Position numbers and translations under genes: made by a program. This document shows positions 26,739-37,509 of a stretch of 53,041 nt of DNA, piece by piece. Each line of letters opens with the position of its first letter. Within the stretch, counting starts at the first letter, position 1. The stretch comes from a virus: the IMG/VR virus record IMGVR_UViG_3300009496_000011, positions 1-53,041 of that record; one strand, 5' to 3'. The notes beneath the pieces were generated by a model. It ran no database searches. It saw only the letters and a program-made list of their open reading frames with translations, and was not told the origin of the DNA.

Positions 26739-29700
26739 ATGAATACAAATAACTCAATTTCTAGCACGGTTAAGAAACTTCTCGAGATCAATACTAACTC
26801 GTTGAAGACCTTCGAACGTATAAACGAAGCGATTACAACACAAGAGAAGAACGTGCCACTTGAAATCTTAAACGGTGAAGGTGGGACAACAACTGTTTAT
26901 GTGCCTTCTTTTGGCTACATGAAACGTGAACTTGAGCGTTTAGATACTAATCTTAAAGCCCTAAGCGGTCTTGGTAAAGGCAATACTAAAGTAAGGCTTT
27001 CAGACGGTACTTACCAAAATGTAATTACATCTAGACTTAAGAGCCCTGCAAACGATATTAGAACTTTTACAAAGCCGGATCAATTTAAGGTAAAGTCCAA
27101 CTACTTTTTTGAAGACTTTTTGAACCCGCTTTTATCAGTTTCATTTAATGTTACAAATCAAATTCCAAGCGATACTGAGCGAGTTCTTGTAAAAAGAATT
27201 CTTTTTGACAATACTAGCCAGGCTGCTGTTGACTTCTTTAACGAGAACTTCTTAAACCAAGAAGAAATTGACCATGCACAGGCAATTAGAGATATTGCTA
27301 ACAATAACATTTCATATCAATTTGACGAAGAATTAAGAGACATGCCTTATCAGAGTGTTCTCTACTTTGGTTCTTTCGACGTTTTAGCAATAAATGACTC
27401 TAAGAGAACAGTAACTATTGACGGTCAGACTAAAAGAAAGGCAGTTAAAAGATACCGCCTAGACAAGCTAACATATACAGATTCTAACAAAGACGTTAAA
27501 GATACCGAGGTCTTAAAAGAAGGTGATGAACTTATCGTTAATACTGGTAAGATGACCACTAAATATAAGGCTACTAGAGTAGACAGTTCGACAAGAGAGG
27601 TTGAACTAGAGCTTGTAGAAGGCTTTGAGGCTATTAGGATTGGCGCTAACGCACTTAAAATTTATAAGAATACAAACATTCAGCTGAATGTAGAAATCAA
27701 CGTAGGGTTCAACGAACGCGTCCTAGTGTTTGTTAAAGCAATTGACCCGGATTCTAAAATTCTAGCTGAGAACTGGTCACCTGGTGTTGGCTTTTATACT
27801 AATGACCTGAGTAGAGTTGATGAGGACGGAAACGTTATAACTCTTGCAAATTATTACAAAGAAGAAGTTGCTGACTTTGGTCAATTTATCAGAGCACTAA
27901 AAGAGGACTCAATACCACCTTCAACTGAGGGTATTACGCCAGATGCTCCAACAATTGACGCTGCAAACTTTAGTGTTGTACAAATTAACAGACACTTAAC
28001 TGATAATGATGCTGCTAACAAGATTAAGCAGTTGTCAAGAGATAAAGTTGCAGTAGAGGAGGCAATCAAGAAATTAGACGATACAATCGTTAAGAAGAGA
28101 TCTGATATCGCGACTAAAAAATACACGTCGCAGATTGAGTCTGATAAAGACAGAAACCAGTTAGCGAGCTTAGTTGAGCAGCGAACTTCTGAAACTAGAC
28201 TCTACGGTTCTATTGTAAACCAGATTCAAAGCCTTTCTTCAGATACTAATGCTACTAACGTAACTCCTAAATTTAGAATTAGAGGTTTCTGGTCTATTCC
28301 AGCCGATAAAAAGGTTGCTTCAACCACAGATCAAAGAGTTGTACAATTTGTTATTCAGTACAGATACCTTTCAACTAGCGGTAAAGCACCTGAAGTTTCT
28401 CAGTTGACCTTTACCGAAGATGCTAGAGAGAAAACAGCAGTCTTCTCAAACTGGAATGAAGTTAAAACACCAGTTAGAGACAGAGCTAAAGATCCAGTAA
28501 GTGGAAAGTTTGTATGGCAAGACTCTTTAATAGAGGACGGTCAGAAAGTTAACTTTAACCAGCTTGACATTCCTATTCAACAAGGTGAAATCGTTGAGTT
28601 TAGAATCAAGTCTGTTTCTGAAGCTGGCTTCCCAGCTAATCCAATCATGTCAGACTGGTCAGCTCCGATTACAATTGCATTCCCAGATGCTGAGTTAGAC
28701 ACGACTGATCTACAAGATATTGTTGATCTAAACAAAACAGAGTTAACAAGTGTCAGACTAGCAGAAGAGCTAGACTCTAAAGGAGTTTACACACACGTTG
28801 GCGACTCATTTACTGCTAACGAGAGCTACTATGCGCACGTTGCAACTAATCTGGCTTCGGGCTTTTTATCACCTGAACAAAAGCCAATTTCAGTTTACGA
28901 TAAACTGGCTGAACTACAGCAGAAAATTGAAGCGCTACAACAACAAATTGAAAATGCCAAAGGTGAACTTCTAGTTAAACTTATTGCTGAAGACGGTACA
29001 GTAACTATTATTAACAAGAATACTAATAATAAGATCTTTGCTGGCTATTACGTAGATGAGGTTGCTGAAATTTCAATTAAGAAAGGCCACATTGTAACTA
29101 AGACATTTAAACTCCTACTTGAGAATACTAAAGCAACTCAACTTGAATTAATTTCGAGAATTGCCGGTGAAAGAACAAAACCAGCTTACAGATCTTCTGC
29201 AAGTGGTTCTGTTGCAGGTATACATAGCTTTGGTAACGTAAGTAACGACCAGGGTACTAATGATGTTGATGATAAGATAGTATCAGACGTTTATTACACA
29301 AGCAACGGTAAATATGATCTTGCGCCTATTCTTTACCAAAACTTAACAGGTACCGAATTAACAAGCTATGATCTATTACAACCAGCGCCATATCAGTCTG
29401 CTCAGAGAAGAGGTCAATTCATTTACTCAAGGTATATGGATATTGCTAACGTTGAGCCTCTGTATGCAGTGAATGCGGTGACAAACCAGCAAATTTCAAG
29501 CACTAACTTTAGATACTATGAACATACGTTAAGTTACGGTACGTTTGAGGGTAGTGATGCTAACTTCTTAACGCCTGATGGCGATGCTGATTCAACTAAT
29601 TATATTTGGGCAGGTTCTTTCGGTAGATACTGGTCTTCAACTCAACAGAATAGCCCAGCACCGATTCAATTCCAAGAATGGGGTGGTTATGACCCGGAAG

Positions 29701-30497
29701 CAGTTGACTGTACTGCAATTACAAGTATTAATACCTCTACGTACAACAATGGTATCTTTATGCATAAGGACCATCCAGATATTGAAACTTTCTTTGGGTC
29801 AACATATCCACAGGCCAATTCAAATCCAACAAATTTACAGGATAGCGAACAGGTGCAAGCGCTACAAGCTATTGTAGACAGTGGTATCTACACAATGCCA
29901 ATTACAGCTAATATACCGAATGGCGCTCTAACCAGTACGCATTTAGGTTTAACAGGTTATGCTCTAAAACAATTAGGCTTTAGAGATACTAACAACATGA
30001 TTACGGCTGACAGAAGAACGTTTAAAATGTCTTTCGATGCCAATGATCAGTATCTACTAGGAGGTCGCTCTTGTGGTGCTTTCTTATACATGTCGCCAAT
30101 TAACTTATTCTCACTTTCAATTGATGGTGATAATAATCTTTCTAGAAAACGCTTAAATCAGGGTGATGCTAATGCTATTGCAGTTGATATTGTATTCCAG
30201 TACAGAATGACTGATTACGCCGGTAACGATACTACGACCGATATTGGTAACATTGCAGGTTTAAGAGGTTCTAGTGTTTCTAACGTTACGTATTCTAAGA
30301 AAATTGGATTAGATATATTCGACGAAGGTGGCGACCAATTCTCATTTGACTTAGAAGTATTTGCTAAATACTCAGCAAAAGGTAGCAATATTAACTCGAT
30401 TAAGGCTGCTCAGCTAGTTGCAAATACGGCTGTTGGTAATGGTGTTTCGGCTGCATCTCCAATCTCACCTCTAGGCTTTACTCTTTATTCTAGTTAA
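26739..30497 (+). CDS. Large baseplate/fibre protein with coiled coil and FN3-like domain
   Basis: A 1252-residue protein. After a 400-residue beta-rich region come a coiled coil at about 420-500 (Lys/Asp/Glu heptads), a fibronectin-III-like part at about 510-650 (FRIRGFWSIPAD, then VVQFVIQYRYLS and EIVEFRIKSVSEAGFP), a short second coiled coil at about 712-745 (KLAELQQKIEALQQQIENAK) and a large C-terminal beta region. The arrangement fits an intermediate fibre linking baseplate and receptor-binding parts. Starts 1 bp after the previous stop. Confidence 0.6.
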   Translation: MNTNNSISSTVKKLLEINTNSLKTFERINEAITTQEKNVPLEILNGEGGTTTVYVPSFGYMKRELERLDTNLKALSGLGKGNTKVRLSDGTYQNVITSRLKSPANDIRTFTKPDQFKVKSNYFFEDFLNPLLSVSFNVTNQIPSDTERVLVKRILFDNTSQAAVDFFNENFLNQEEIDHAQAIRDIANNNISYQFDEELRDMPYQSVLYFGSFDVLAINDSKRTVTIDGQTKRKAVKRYRLDKLTYTDSNKDVKDTEVLKEGDELIVNTGKMTTKYKATRVDSSTREVELELVEGFEAIRIGANALKIYKNTNIQLNVEINVGFNERVLVFVKAIDPDSKILAENWSPGVGFYTNDLSRVDEDGNVITLANYYKEEVADFGQFIRALKEDSIPPSTEGITPDAPTIDAANFSVVQINRHLTDNDAANKIKQLSRDKVAVEEAIKKLDDTIVKKRSDIATKKYTSQIESDKDRNQLASLVEQRTSETRLYGSIVNQIQSLSSDTNATNVTPKFRIRGFWSIPADKKVASTTDQRVVQFVIQYRYLSTSGKAPEVSQLTFTEDAREKTAVFSNWNEVKTPVRDRAKDPVSGKFVWQDSLIEDGQKVNFNQLDIPIQQGEIVEFRIKSVSEAGFPANPIMSDWSAPITIAFPDAELDTTDLQDIVDLNKTELTSVRLAEELDSKGVYTHVGDSFTANESYYAHVATNLASGFLSPEQKPISVYDKLAELQQKIEALQQQIENAKGELLVKLIAEDGTVTIINKNTNNKIFAGYYVDEVAEISIKKGHIVTKTFKLLLENTKATQLELISRIAGERTKPAYRSSASGSVAGIHSFGNVSNDQGTNDVDDKIVSDVYYTSNGKYDLAPILYQNLTGTELTSYDLLQPAPYQSAQRRGQFIYSRYMDIANVEPLYAVNAVTNQQISSTNFRYYEHTLSYGTFEGSDANFLTPDGDADSTNYIWAGSFGRYWSSTQQNSPAPIQFQEWGGYDPEAVDCTAITSINTSTYNNGIFMHKDHPDIETFFGSTYPQANSNPTNLQDSEQVQALQAIVDSGIYTMPITANIPNGALTSTHLGLTGYALKQLGFRDTNNMITADRRTFKMSFDANDQYLLGGRSCGAFLYMSPINLFSLSIDGDNNLSRKRLNQGDANAIAVDIVFQYRMTDYAGNDTTTDIGNIAGLRGSSVSNVTYSKKIGLDIFDEGGDQFSFDLEVFAKYSAKGSNINSIKAAQLVANTAVGNGVSAASPISPLGFTLYSS

Positions 30498-30524
30498 ACT
30501 TGTTTATCTCAAGTTTCAGTCTAT

Positions 30525-30533
30525 GATATATAG
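30525..30533 (+). promoter_or_regulatory. Putative late promoter box GATATATAG
   Basis: In the 69-bp gap before the 2313-residue gene. A second AT box, CTATATAAAAAAG, follows at 30544. The gap contains no gene and no terminator hairpin that I can see. Confidence 0.4.
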
Positions 30534-30566
30534 ATTGCAGAAGCTATATAAAAAAGAAGGCAATAG

Positions 30567-33500
30567 ATGGCACAATCAATTAACTTATATTCTAAAACTG
30601 GAATAACTAATCCATGTACTGGTGGTGGTCAGGGTACATTAGGCGTTTTCTATTGGGATGACGATGATGGTTCTGGCGGTAATTTAACACCAAACTCTTT
30701 AGACACTATTGTAAGTAATAGTAAGGAGATCTATAATGATAGCTTATTTCAAAGTTTAGCACAAGATGGTTGGTATGCTGAGTCTCTCTTTCCTGGTCAA
30801 AATCAAGTTGATGTGTATCAGTTTCAGAGTGGTAGCTGGGGGAGTTATACGCAATGTCAACCTTCTGCTACAGCTTCAATTACAGTTTATTATAAAGACC
30901 CCAATCAATTAGACCCTGGTGCAGCCCCTGATGACACTAATCCTTGTGACCCTAATGTCAGCGCATCCCAGGAAACAATCTACTATGACTCTACTGCCCA
31001 AGGTGGAGTAGGCTTTGGTTTAACTCTGGCACAGGTTATACAGTACAACGTAGGCGTTTTTTCTGATTTTGCACTGGTTCAACCACTAGATGACGGTTGG
31101 TACGCTGACGATGATTTTCCAGATTCTGTAAATGATGTAAACGTTTATCTTTTTGTAGGAGGCGCTCATTATTCAAATCTAAATACTAGCGGTTATATTA
31201 TATGCCAAGCAACGGGAGGGACCTCTACAACTAGTGGAAGTTCTGGGACTAGTGGAAGTTCTGGGACTAGTGGAAGTTCTGGGACTGCAGGTGCTTTTTC
31301 ATTAAAAGTAACCGTAGCGGCAGATGCGCCTTTTTTATGCCAAGATGTCACAGATGATGATCCCGATTCAACAATTCCTTTCTATACTATATACTATTGG
31401 ACATCTAGTGGTCCTTTAACACTAGCTCAAGTATCCTTATTAAATATACCTATTTTCCCAGATGAGAATGATGCTGTTAACTACGGCCTTCAGGTTCAGA
31501 TTGGAGTTACACCAACTTACCAAGGTATTGTTAGTTTTAGTGGTTACTTTAGAGAATTTAATCAGAGAGGTATATTCTATTGGAATTATAATAACTCTAG
31601 TGCGCCGAATTCTAAGTGGATTCCCGAGTTACAAGATGAGTGTCCGCCTATTCCAGAACCACAAGCATGGCCTATAACACTTTACCGTGATAACACTTTG
31701 TCTGATTCAGATAGTATTCCAGAATACTGCTGTAGCAATAATTCAACTTCAGCAGTGTGGTATTACTGGAGTGTACATCCTTATCCAAATCTATTAGCTT
31801 TAGCTAATGCTGGTATTTTACTCTACAATACTGCAACTGCAGCTGAACATGCATTTTGGCCTGAACTTATCCCATTTGGTATATGGGGAGATGCAACTGG
31901 CCTTGGCACTGATAAACTGCTTAAATTTAGATTTAATAATGATGGTCAACTCGCATGGTTCGGTCTAGACGATAGTGATACGGAGACAGAGAGCCCTAAC
32001 ATCACACAATATTTTAACTGCGCTGATTTTACTCAGCCTGCTGGTAGCCCGAATACCAACATACAAAGTACAAGTCCTTTTGCGAACAAAGTATTTTATG
32101 CTTTTCATTCATGTGATCCAACAGCGGGCGAACATATTTTACATGTAGTCGACGGGCAGCATTTTGCTAACGTTGACAACTTTATGAGTGACTTTATAGA
32201 AACTCTAGTAAGAACTAACCCTAAGTTGACAACTATTGAAACTGGCGTTATTGGCTGTCAAACTTACATGCATACAGTTATTGCAGAGAGCATCGAAGAA
32301 GCAGTGCAGCTTTTAAAAGCGGAAGAATCTGCCGGTGTCAAATATTATGATGCTGTACAAGAGTCTGAGTTAAGTGATTTAGGTATTGGTGACTTTGTAA
32401 CTCTTAGTATTTACGCAGACTGCTGTGATTGTATACAAAGATTAAACGATAGTAGGTATCAGTTTGGTGAAACTGGTGTTGTTCAACCAGCTGGCCTAGG
32501 GCCTAACTTTGCAGTAGAGAGAAATGCAAAGCTGGATAACGTTGCTAAACCTCTTTTAAGAACTAACCCTAAGTTGACAACCAACGTTAAACTTGTTGTT
32601 AACTCAAGAGATGAACTATATCTTGATTCGATCAGTGCAACTGATGATTTAGCATCAGCTAACTACAAGAAGTTCCCAGTTAACTCAAGAGGATCTTACG
32701 CATATGATCTAACTAGATTCTACACTAAGAATAAAACACCACTTGAGATAGTTTACACAACCAAGAGGAGAGATTCTGACTTCTCTGTTTTCTCTGAGTA
32801 TGAAAAGCAGATTGAAGAGGATTACCACTACGGTACGACAATGAACTATTCTAAACTATATGATGAAGAGTTTAGAATGTTTGCTCCGATCTATGTTGAT
32901 TTAAACATGCCTAAGAAGTTTGTAATATACAGGATAAACGATCCAAAGGATAGCACTTCTTTTACGGACAGCGCGCTGGGCAATGAGGCTAGAATTAAAA
33001 AATTAATTGAGAAGTCTGAGATTGTTAAGGTTTTTGATCTGACTAAGAAGAGTAATATTGGTAAGTATTTAAGAAACTACGTGCAAGATCAAGCCTTTCC
33101 AAAGGCTCCTATTACATTCTCGTTCGAAGAGAATGAAAAGACTACATATAACGGTATCGATCTTGTTAAAGGTGGTTTTACTAAGAAAGCCGAGTACATG
33201 TACAATGATTTTGTGCTTAAAGATAAACCAATGGTATCTGCTAATGATTTTATTACTGATGGTTTTAGAAGAAACTTTATTGCGGCTGCAAACATCATCA
33301 ACATGGAATTCTTGTTTGATGACCCACATGCAAGCACATATTCAGTTAACCGATATATTGGTCTTTACGTAGATGACATTGAGACTGGTTCTGGTCGAGT
33401 TTCTTCGATCAGCAATGGTGATATTATCTTTAAGTCTGTGAACTCTAACATGAGCTCTACGTTTGACTATGCGGCAATACCTTCTTATAAGATGTTAACT

Positions 33501-36500
33501 GAAATGCCAATTTTAGCATATGCTAGAACTGGCGAAAATTACTATAAGCTAGATAATACAAAGAGCTATGACCATAGTAGACTGGAGCTTAGAGTTCAGG
33601 ACTCTAGAAATGAGATCCCAACACAGCTGGGTATACAGTACAAAGGTCAAACAATTGACATAAAGGCTAATCCTAACAGGGGGTTTGACTTTATCAAAGT
33701 TAAAGTTGTCGATATTCCAAACCACAACGATAAAATTGCACTGGCTACAGTAAAGAATGAGTCTTATAGATTTACTTTTGTTAAATTTGTAGCTAATGTT
33801 AACGTTCAGATTGATGATTCAGTTGGTAATACAATAACTTTTAACACTGGTGCTGATATTACTACAGCTCTTTCTAACATACAAACCGCATATACAGCTC
33901 CATTTGCTGATGTTTACAACCTTGAAATTTTAGACAATGGCTTTATCTTAACCGAGAAGTTAGCCAATCTACTTAATCTAGCACCAGAAGTTACCACATC
34001 GAATGGTAACGTCTTTAATAGAAAGGAGATCTATACAAACGTTGAGATACCAAACAGATCTTATTATGCCGCAGATCCAAATACTGCAAGCCCGAATTAC
34101 TTAACCAAAGGAACTTTCAGCGGACAATACTTTTCTGCTGCTGGTAATACTAGAGATGTTGCTATTGCTTTAACTAAGTTAATTAGAGAAAGAGGAGACT
34201 TTGATGCATTTAACATTGGTGATGAGATTTATGTAAGTGTTAAGATACCGGGTTATAAAATTATGCAGCAAGCATTCTTAGTTAACAGGAATAATACACT
34301 ACCGTTCTTGGAGTTTGATGCTATTAACGTAGACTCTGATAACGAATTAGAGCTAGGAGATTTAGCTATCGGTACTTCTGGCAACTGGGATGCGTATTTC
34401 TTTAAAGGTGGTAATTTAGAGAATAAGAGTATTTTAGTGACTAAAGAAACTGCTCCAATTATAAGTGTAGGTGAGTATTTACCAACTGCATATAAGGGGC
34501 GTTATAATAGAGTCGTAGATATTGTTCAAGATATTACAGACCCTGCCGGTGATTACTTAAAGGTTATATTATCTTTGGAGAACTCAGTTAAGGATGGTGA
34601 GGTTAGAGTTTTTGTAGATAGAGACTTAACGATGGGTCTATTCTCAGCATACTCAATTTACGATATGGACTTTGACTTCCACGATACAGCTAATTCTAAT
34701 CTTAAAGAATTGAATTACGAGACAACAGACCAGATAGTTTATGAACCTTATAGTGGGGTTAGTCAAAATACTAGTCCAGGAGCAGGTGACCTAATAAAAA
34801 CCGATGTTCTAGATGCAGCTTACGAAATTTCACCAGATTTATATTTTGCTAATCTACAGCCTATTCTTGGCAACGAAGATATTGATGATGTTGACTTAGA
34901 ATCAATCGGAAGTGAGTACGATAGGCTTTCTGAAAATGAAATCAAAGAGTTTGCAATAGGGTCAAGAGTTGTGCCTAATATTAACAAGTGGGTTCTAAGA
35001 AATGGAAATACTGTAAGAGAAGAGCCTTATCACTTAAACGCTAATAGTGCTTTTGGTAGAACAAACTTTGCACCGGACCTTGAAGTTACAGAACGTGATA
35101 TAAAAGCATTTACTCATGAATGGTTCTATATTGAAAACTTACCAGATTATTTAAGGTTCTGGCAGATTAACAATACTTTTAGTTACATTAACTTTATTAA
35201 AGGGTTTGATCTAACTAAAGACCTATTTAAGAGAGTTGACTACGACTACTTCGATATGTTCATGGTCGGCGAAGGTCACGAAATTGATCTTTATAATGAA
35301 GATCCACTTGAAAGAGATTCAAGTCTTTTCAATATTAACAGTTATGTAAAATCTAATCTACATAAGAAATACACTATCATTGACAATGGTTCTTCTGAAA
35401 CTTTTGCAAATACTATATTTAAGGGCTTAAATGTGACTCTTAAATCTAGAAAAGAGTTTGTTAATAGCGTAGCTTCAGAATTTGTAAAGAATACCGAGTT
35501 CAACGGTTATAAGTTTAGTATAATGGTTAAGGTTAACAATCAAGCTTCTAACAATTCAATTGATTTTGAGGTTATTCAGAATAAGAAGTTTAAATTTGTA
35601 ATCTTCTATATTACGTTGAATACGGGTGATGTTTGGGCATCAGATCTAAACAGAAAGCTATTCTATGAACTTAAACACCAACTTAACTATAACACAGTTA
35701 CTAATAAATACGTTTATGCTGATATAAACATTTCCGGCGCATTAGACTTAAAGGCTATTAATTTTAACGGTTTAAGTCCTTATCGAGTTTATGGTATTGA
35801 CCATGCGGATGGATCAGTTTCTAATTTTGATTCTCAACTATCTAAGAATACTTCAGGTACTTATAATAATATTGTAATTGACTTAGGTGCTATTGGTGAA
35901 TATCAAGTACAAGTCTTCTCAGTAGAATCTGACGGTGAACTTTTCATACAGGGTAGACCAACTAAAGTTGAAGGATCTGTTAGCGACCTGGACTATTATT
36001 TAGATACGGTTGCATTAAATATTGCTGATCTTAAAAACGCAACATATACTTACATCGGTGGTGGTTTTAACGCACAGCAATTGATACTTAATGAATTAAC
36101 TGCCGGTAATGTCTCTAAAGTACTTAACAACAACGATGACAGAGTTACTTATACAACTATCGAGAGTGATGGAACTGTAAATAATAATAGGTTTACTATT
36201 AACTTTAATGATGGTAAAGAGGTTGTTAAGAAGGTAGATCTAACCACAGTTGAAGACGTTGATAAACCGAAGAGCTATAAATTATTAAGCACTGATGTTA
36301 CAGCAAAGTTGACTATAAGCGATCCGGTCGCTGCTAAAGAGAAGTATTATGATGATTATAATAAGTCTAAGAAAACAATAGGCTATAACATCGTAGCTAC
36401 TAATCCATACTATGCATTCATGGTAAGACACTCAGGTGATTATACTATAGATCTAGAACCTGTAGTTACCTTTACGGACATTTATACACACTTTAAAACA

Positions 36501-37508
36501 AATAGAAAGCACTCTACTCTAGATTTACGTGAACAACTATTTGAGACGCCTCTATATAAACACAGTCTGACTAGTTCAGCTGAGATTAACGTTGCTAGAT
36601 CTTACTATAATAAATTCAATAGATGTGGTGTTGCTTTTAACGTTGGTTTTATTAAAGACTCAAACGTGATGAAGGTGGTTCAAGGTGAAGCTATTGTGCC
36701 TCAGGCGTCAACACATGATTTAGGTTGGGGTAAAATTAAGAACCATTACTATCATAAGGTTAATGAGATTAATCCGAACGGTGTGTTGAAACTGACTAAA
36801 GGTGGAGACTTTTTACCTGTTTACCCGGTGATTGATGAGATAGCAATTGACTACAAAGATGTTAATGTCTTTAAGTCTTCTTGGGAAGATGGATATTACA
36901 CAAGGTCTCTGGCAGGTGGTAATAAGGTTAACGTTGCGGGTACTTTTGATACTGCAGAAGAAAGATCTTATCTGGGTTCTACGGTCATGAAACTACAAGA
37001 TGCTTATTTCTTAACAGAGTTTACAGTTCAGTTTGCAGGCTCGGAAGAAGAGCTAGACGATATTTTAAGAACTAATAATAATGAGAATGATGTTGTAATC
37101 TACGAAGACGATCAGACACTAATTGCTGACTTCTACATGAATGACGTGGTCTATCAAAAATTAAGTGATCTCGGTGCTTTAAATACGCTTTCTCAGTTTA
37201 TTGACCCGGTAAAGTCAATTGGTGATAAGACTACGCTGAGTGATGATATGCAGGACTACGTAAACAAGAACTTGATTCAAGCGTTTACAATTGACCAGAT
37301 TGACCTTTGGGTAAGTAGATTTAAAGGCGCTCAGTCTAATATATTAAGCACTTCAAGTCTTGAGGGTCTAGATGACGGCGGCTTTACTAGAGATCAGAGC
37401 TTTACTTATAGCTTACATGGTGATACACCGCTAAACTTCAGGTTGATATATAACAAAAGACTAGGCTATTCTTACAATATTAGACCTATGATAAAAATAC
37501 AGTCCTAA
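30567..37508 (+). CDS. Giant adhesin-like tail/fibre protein (2313 residues)
   Basis: The longest gene here. Residues 1-545 contain four or five copies of a loose ~90-residue module with a Tyr-Tyr strand, an LA-x-x...G helix and DGWYA-x-x-x-FP (clear twice, near residues 70 and 175), ended by Cys. Three copies of an SGSSGT-type linker sit near 222-240. Then a 116-residue Cys-rich segment is bounded by a 25-bp direct repeat encoding RTNPKLTT. The remaining 1600 residues are a beta-rich structural body (for example VDLNMPKKFVIYRINDPKDS). It probably forms a long surface structure and could bind receptors. It has its own promoter-like box. Confidence 0.65.
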   Translation: MAQSINLYSKTGITNPCTGGGQGTLGVFYWDDDDGSGGNLTPNSLDTIVSNSKEIYNDSLFQSLAQDGWYAESLFPGQNQVDVYQFQSGSWGSYTQCQPSATASITVYYKDPNQLDPGAAPDDTNPCDPNVSASQETIYYDSTAQGGVGFGLTLAQVIQYNVGVFSDFALVQPLDDGWYADDDFPDSVNDVNVYLFVGGAHYSNLNTSGYIICQATGGTSTTSGSSGTSGSSGTSGSSGTAGAFSLKVTVAADAPFLCQDVTDDDPDSTIPFYTIYYWTSSGPLTLAQVSLLNIPIFPDENDAVNYGLQVQIGVTPTYQGIVSFSGYFREFNQRGIFYWNYNNSSAPNSKWIPELQDECPPIPEPQAWPITLYRDNTLSDSDSIPEYCCSNNSTSAVWYYWSVHPYPNLLALANAGILLYNTATAAEHAFWPELIPFGIWGDATGLGTDKLLKFRFNNDGQLAWFGLDDSDTETESPNITQYFNCADFTQPAGSPNTNIQSTSPFANKVFYAFHSCDPTAGEHILHVVDGQHFANVDNFMSDFIETLVRTNPKLTTIETGVIGCQTYMHTVIAESIEEAVQLLKAEESAGVKYYDAVQESELSDLGIGDFVTLSIYADCCDCIQRLNDSRYQFGETGVVQPAGLGPNFAVERNAKLDNVAKPLLRTNPKLTTNVKLVVNSRDELYLDSISATDDLASANYKKFPVNSRGSYAYDLTRFYTKNKTPLEIVYTTKRRDSDFSVFSEYEKQIEEDYHYGTTMNYSKLYDEEFRMFAPIYVDLNMPKKFVIYRINDPKDSTSFTDSALGNEARIKKLIEKSEIVKVFDLTKKSNIGKYLRNYVQDQAFPKAPITFSFEENEKTTYNGIDLVKGGFTKKAEYMYNDFVLKDKPMVSANDFITDGFRRNFIAAANIINMEFLFDDPHASTYSVNRYIGLYVDDIETGSGRVSSISNGDIIFKSVNSNMSSTFDYAAIPSYKMLTEMPILAYARTGENYYKLDNTKSYDHSRLELRVQDSRNEIPTQLGIQYKGQTIDIKANPNRGFDFIKVKVVDIPNHNDKIALATVKNESYRFTFVKFVANVNVQIDDSVGNTITFNTGADITTALSNIQTAYTAPFADVYNLEILDNGFILTEKLANLLNLAPEVTTSNGNVFNRKEIYTNVEIPNRSYYAADPNTASPNYLTKGTFSGQYFSAAGNTRDVAIALTKLIRERGDFDAFNIGDEIYVSVKIPGYKIMQQAFLVNRNNTLPFLEFDAINVDSDNELELGDLAIGTSGNWDAYFFKGGNLENKSILVTKETAPIISVGEYLPTAYKGRYNRVVDIVQDITDPAGDYLKVILSLENSVKDGEVRVFVDRDLTMGLFSAYSIYDMDFDFHDTANSNLKELNYETTDQIVYEPYSGVSQNTSPGAGDLIKTDVLDAAYEISPDLYFANLQPILGNEDIDDVDLESIGSEYDRLSENEIKEFAIGSRVVPNINKWVLRNGNTVREEPYHLNANSAFGRTNFAPDLEVTERDIKAFTHEWFYIENLPDYLRFWQINNTFSYINFIKGFDLTKDLFKRVDYDYFDMFMVGEGHEIDLYNEDPLERDSSLFNINSYVKSNLHKKYTIIDNGSSETFANTIFKGLNVTLKSRKEFVNSVASEFVKNTEFNGYKFSIMVKVNNQASNNSIDFEVIQNKKFKFVIFYITLNTGDVWASDLNRKLFYELKHQLNYNTVTNKYVYADINISGALDLKAINFNGLSPYRVYGIDHADGSVSNFDSQLSKNTSGTYNNIVIDLGAIGEYQVQVFSVESDGELFIQGRPTKVEGSVSDLDYYLDTVALNIADLKNATYTYIGGGFNAQQLILNELTAGNVSKVLNNNDDRVTYTTIESDGTVNNNRFTINFNDGKEVVKKVDLTTVEDVDKPKSYKLLSTDVTAKLTISDPVAAKEKYYDDYNKSKKTIGYNIVATNPYYAFMVRHSGDYTIDLEPVVTFTDIYTHFKTNRKHSTLDLREQLFETPLYKHSLTSSAEINVARSYYNKFNRCGVAFNVGFIKDSNVMKVVQGEAIVPQASTHDLGWGKIKNHYYHKVNEINPNGVLKLTKGGDFLPVYPVIDEIAIDYKDVNVFKSSWEDGYYTRSLAGGNKVNVAGTFDTAEERSYLGSTVMKLQDAYFLTEFTVQFAGSEEELDDILRTNNNENDVVIYEDDQTLIADFYMNDVVYQKLSDLGALNTLSQFIDPVKSIGDKTTLSDDMQDYVNKNLIQAFTIDQIDLWVSRFKGAQSNILSTSSLEGLDDGGFTRDQSFTYSLHGDTPLNFRLIYNKRLGYSYNIRPMIKIQS
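31230..31283 (+). repeat. Three perfect 18-bp tandem repeats (actagtggaagttctggg)
   Basis: Units at 31230-31247, 31248-31265 and 31266-31283 encode TSGSSG linkers in the giant protein. Perfect identity points to recent duplication or slippage; unit length preserves the frame. Confidence 0.95.
32209..32233 (+). repeat. 25-bp direct repeat, copy 1
   Basis: Sequence beginning taagaactaaccctaagttg, identical to the copy at 32557-32581, 348 bp (116 codons) downstream in the same frame. Encodes RTNPKLTT. Flanks a Cys-rich segment that looks inserted. Confidence 0.95.
32557..32581 (+). repeat. 25-bp direct repeat, copy 2
   Basis: Perfect partner of the repeat at 32209-32233. Bases just outside the 25 bp differ, so the identity is sharply bounded. 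Confidence 0.95.
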
Positions 37509-37509
37509 A

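Noticed and set aside
33069-33337. Two - strand frames inside the giant gene
   Set aside because: Shadows of a clearly coding + strand region.
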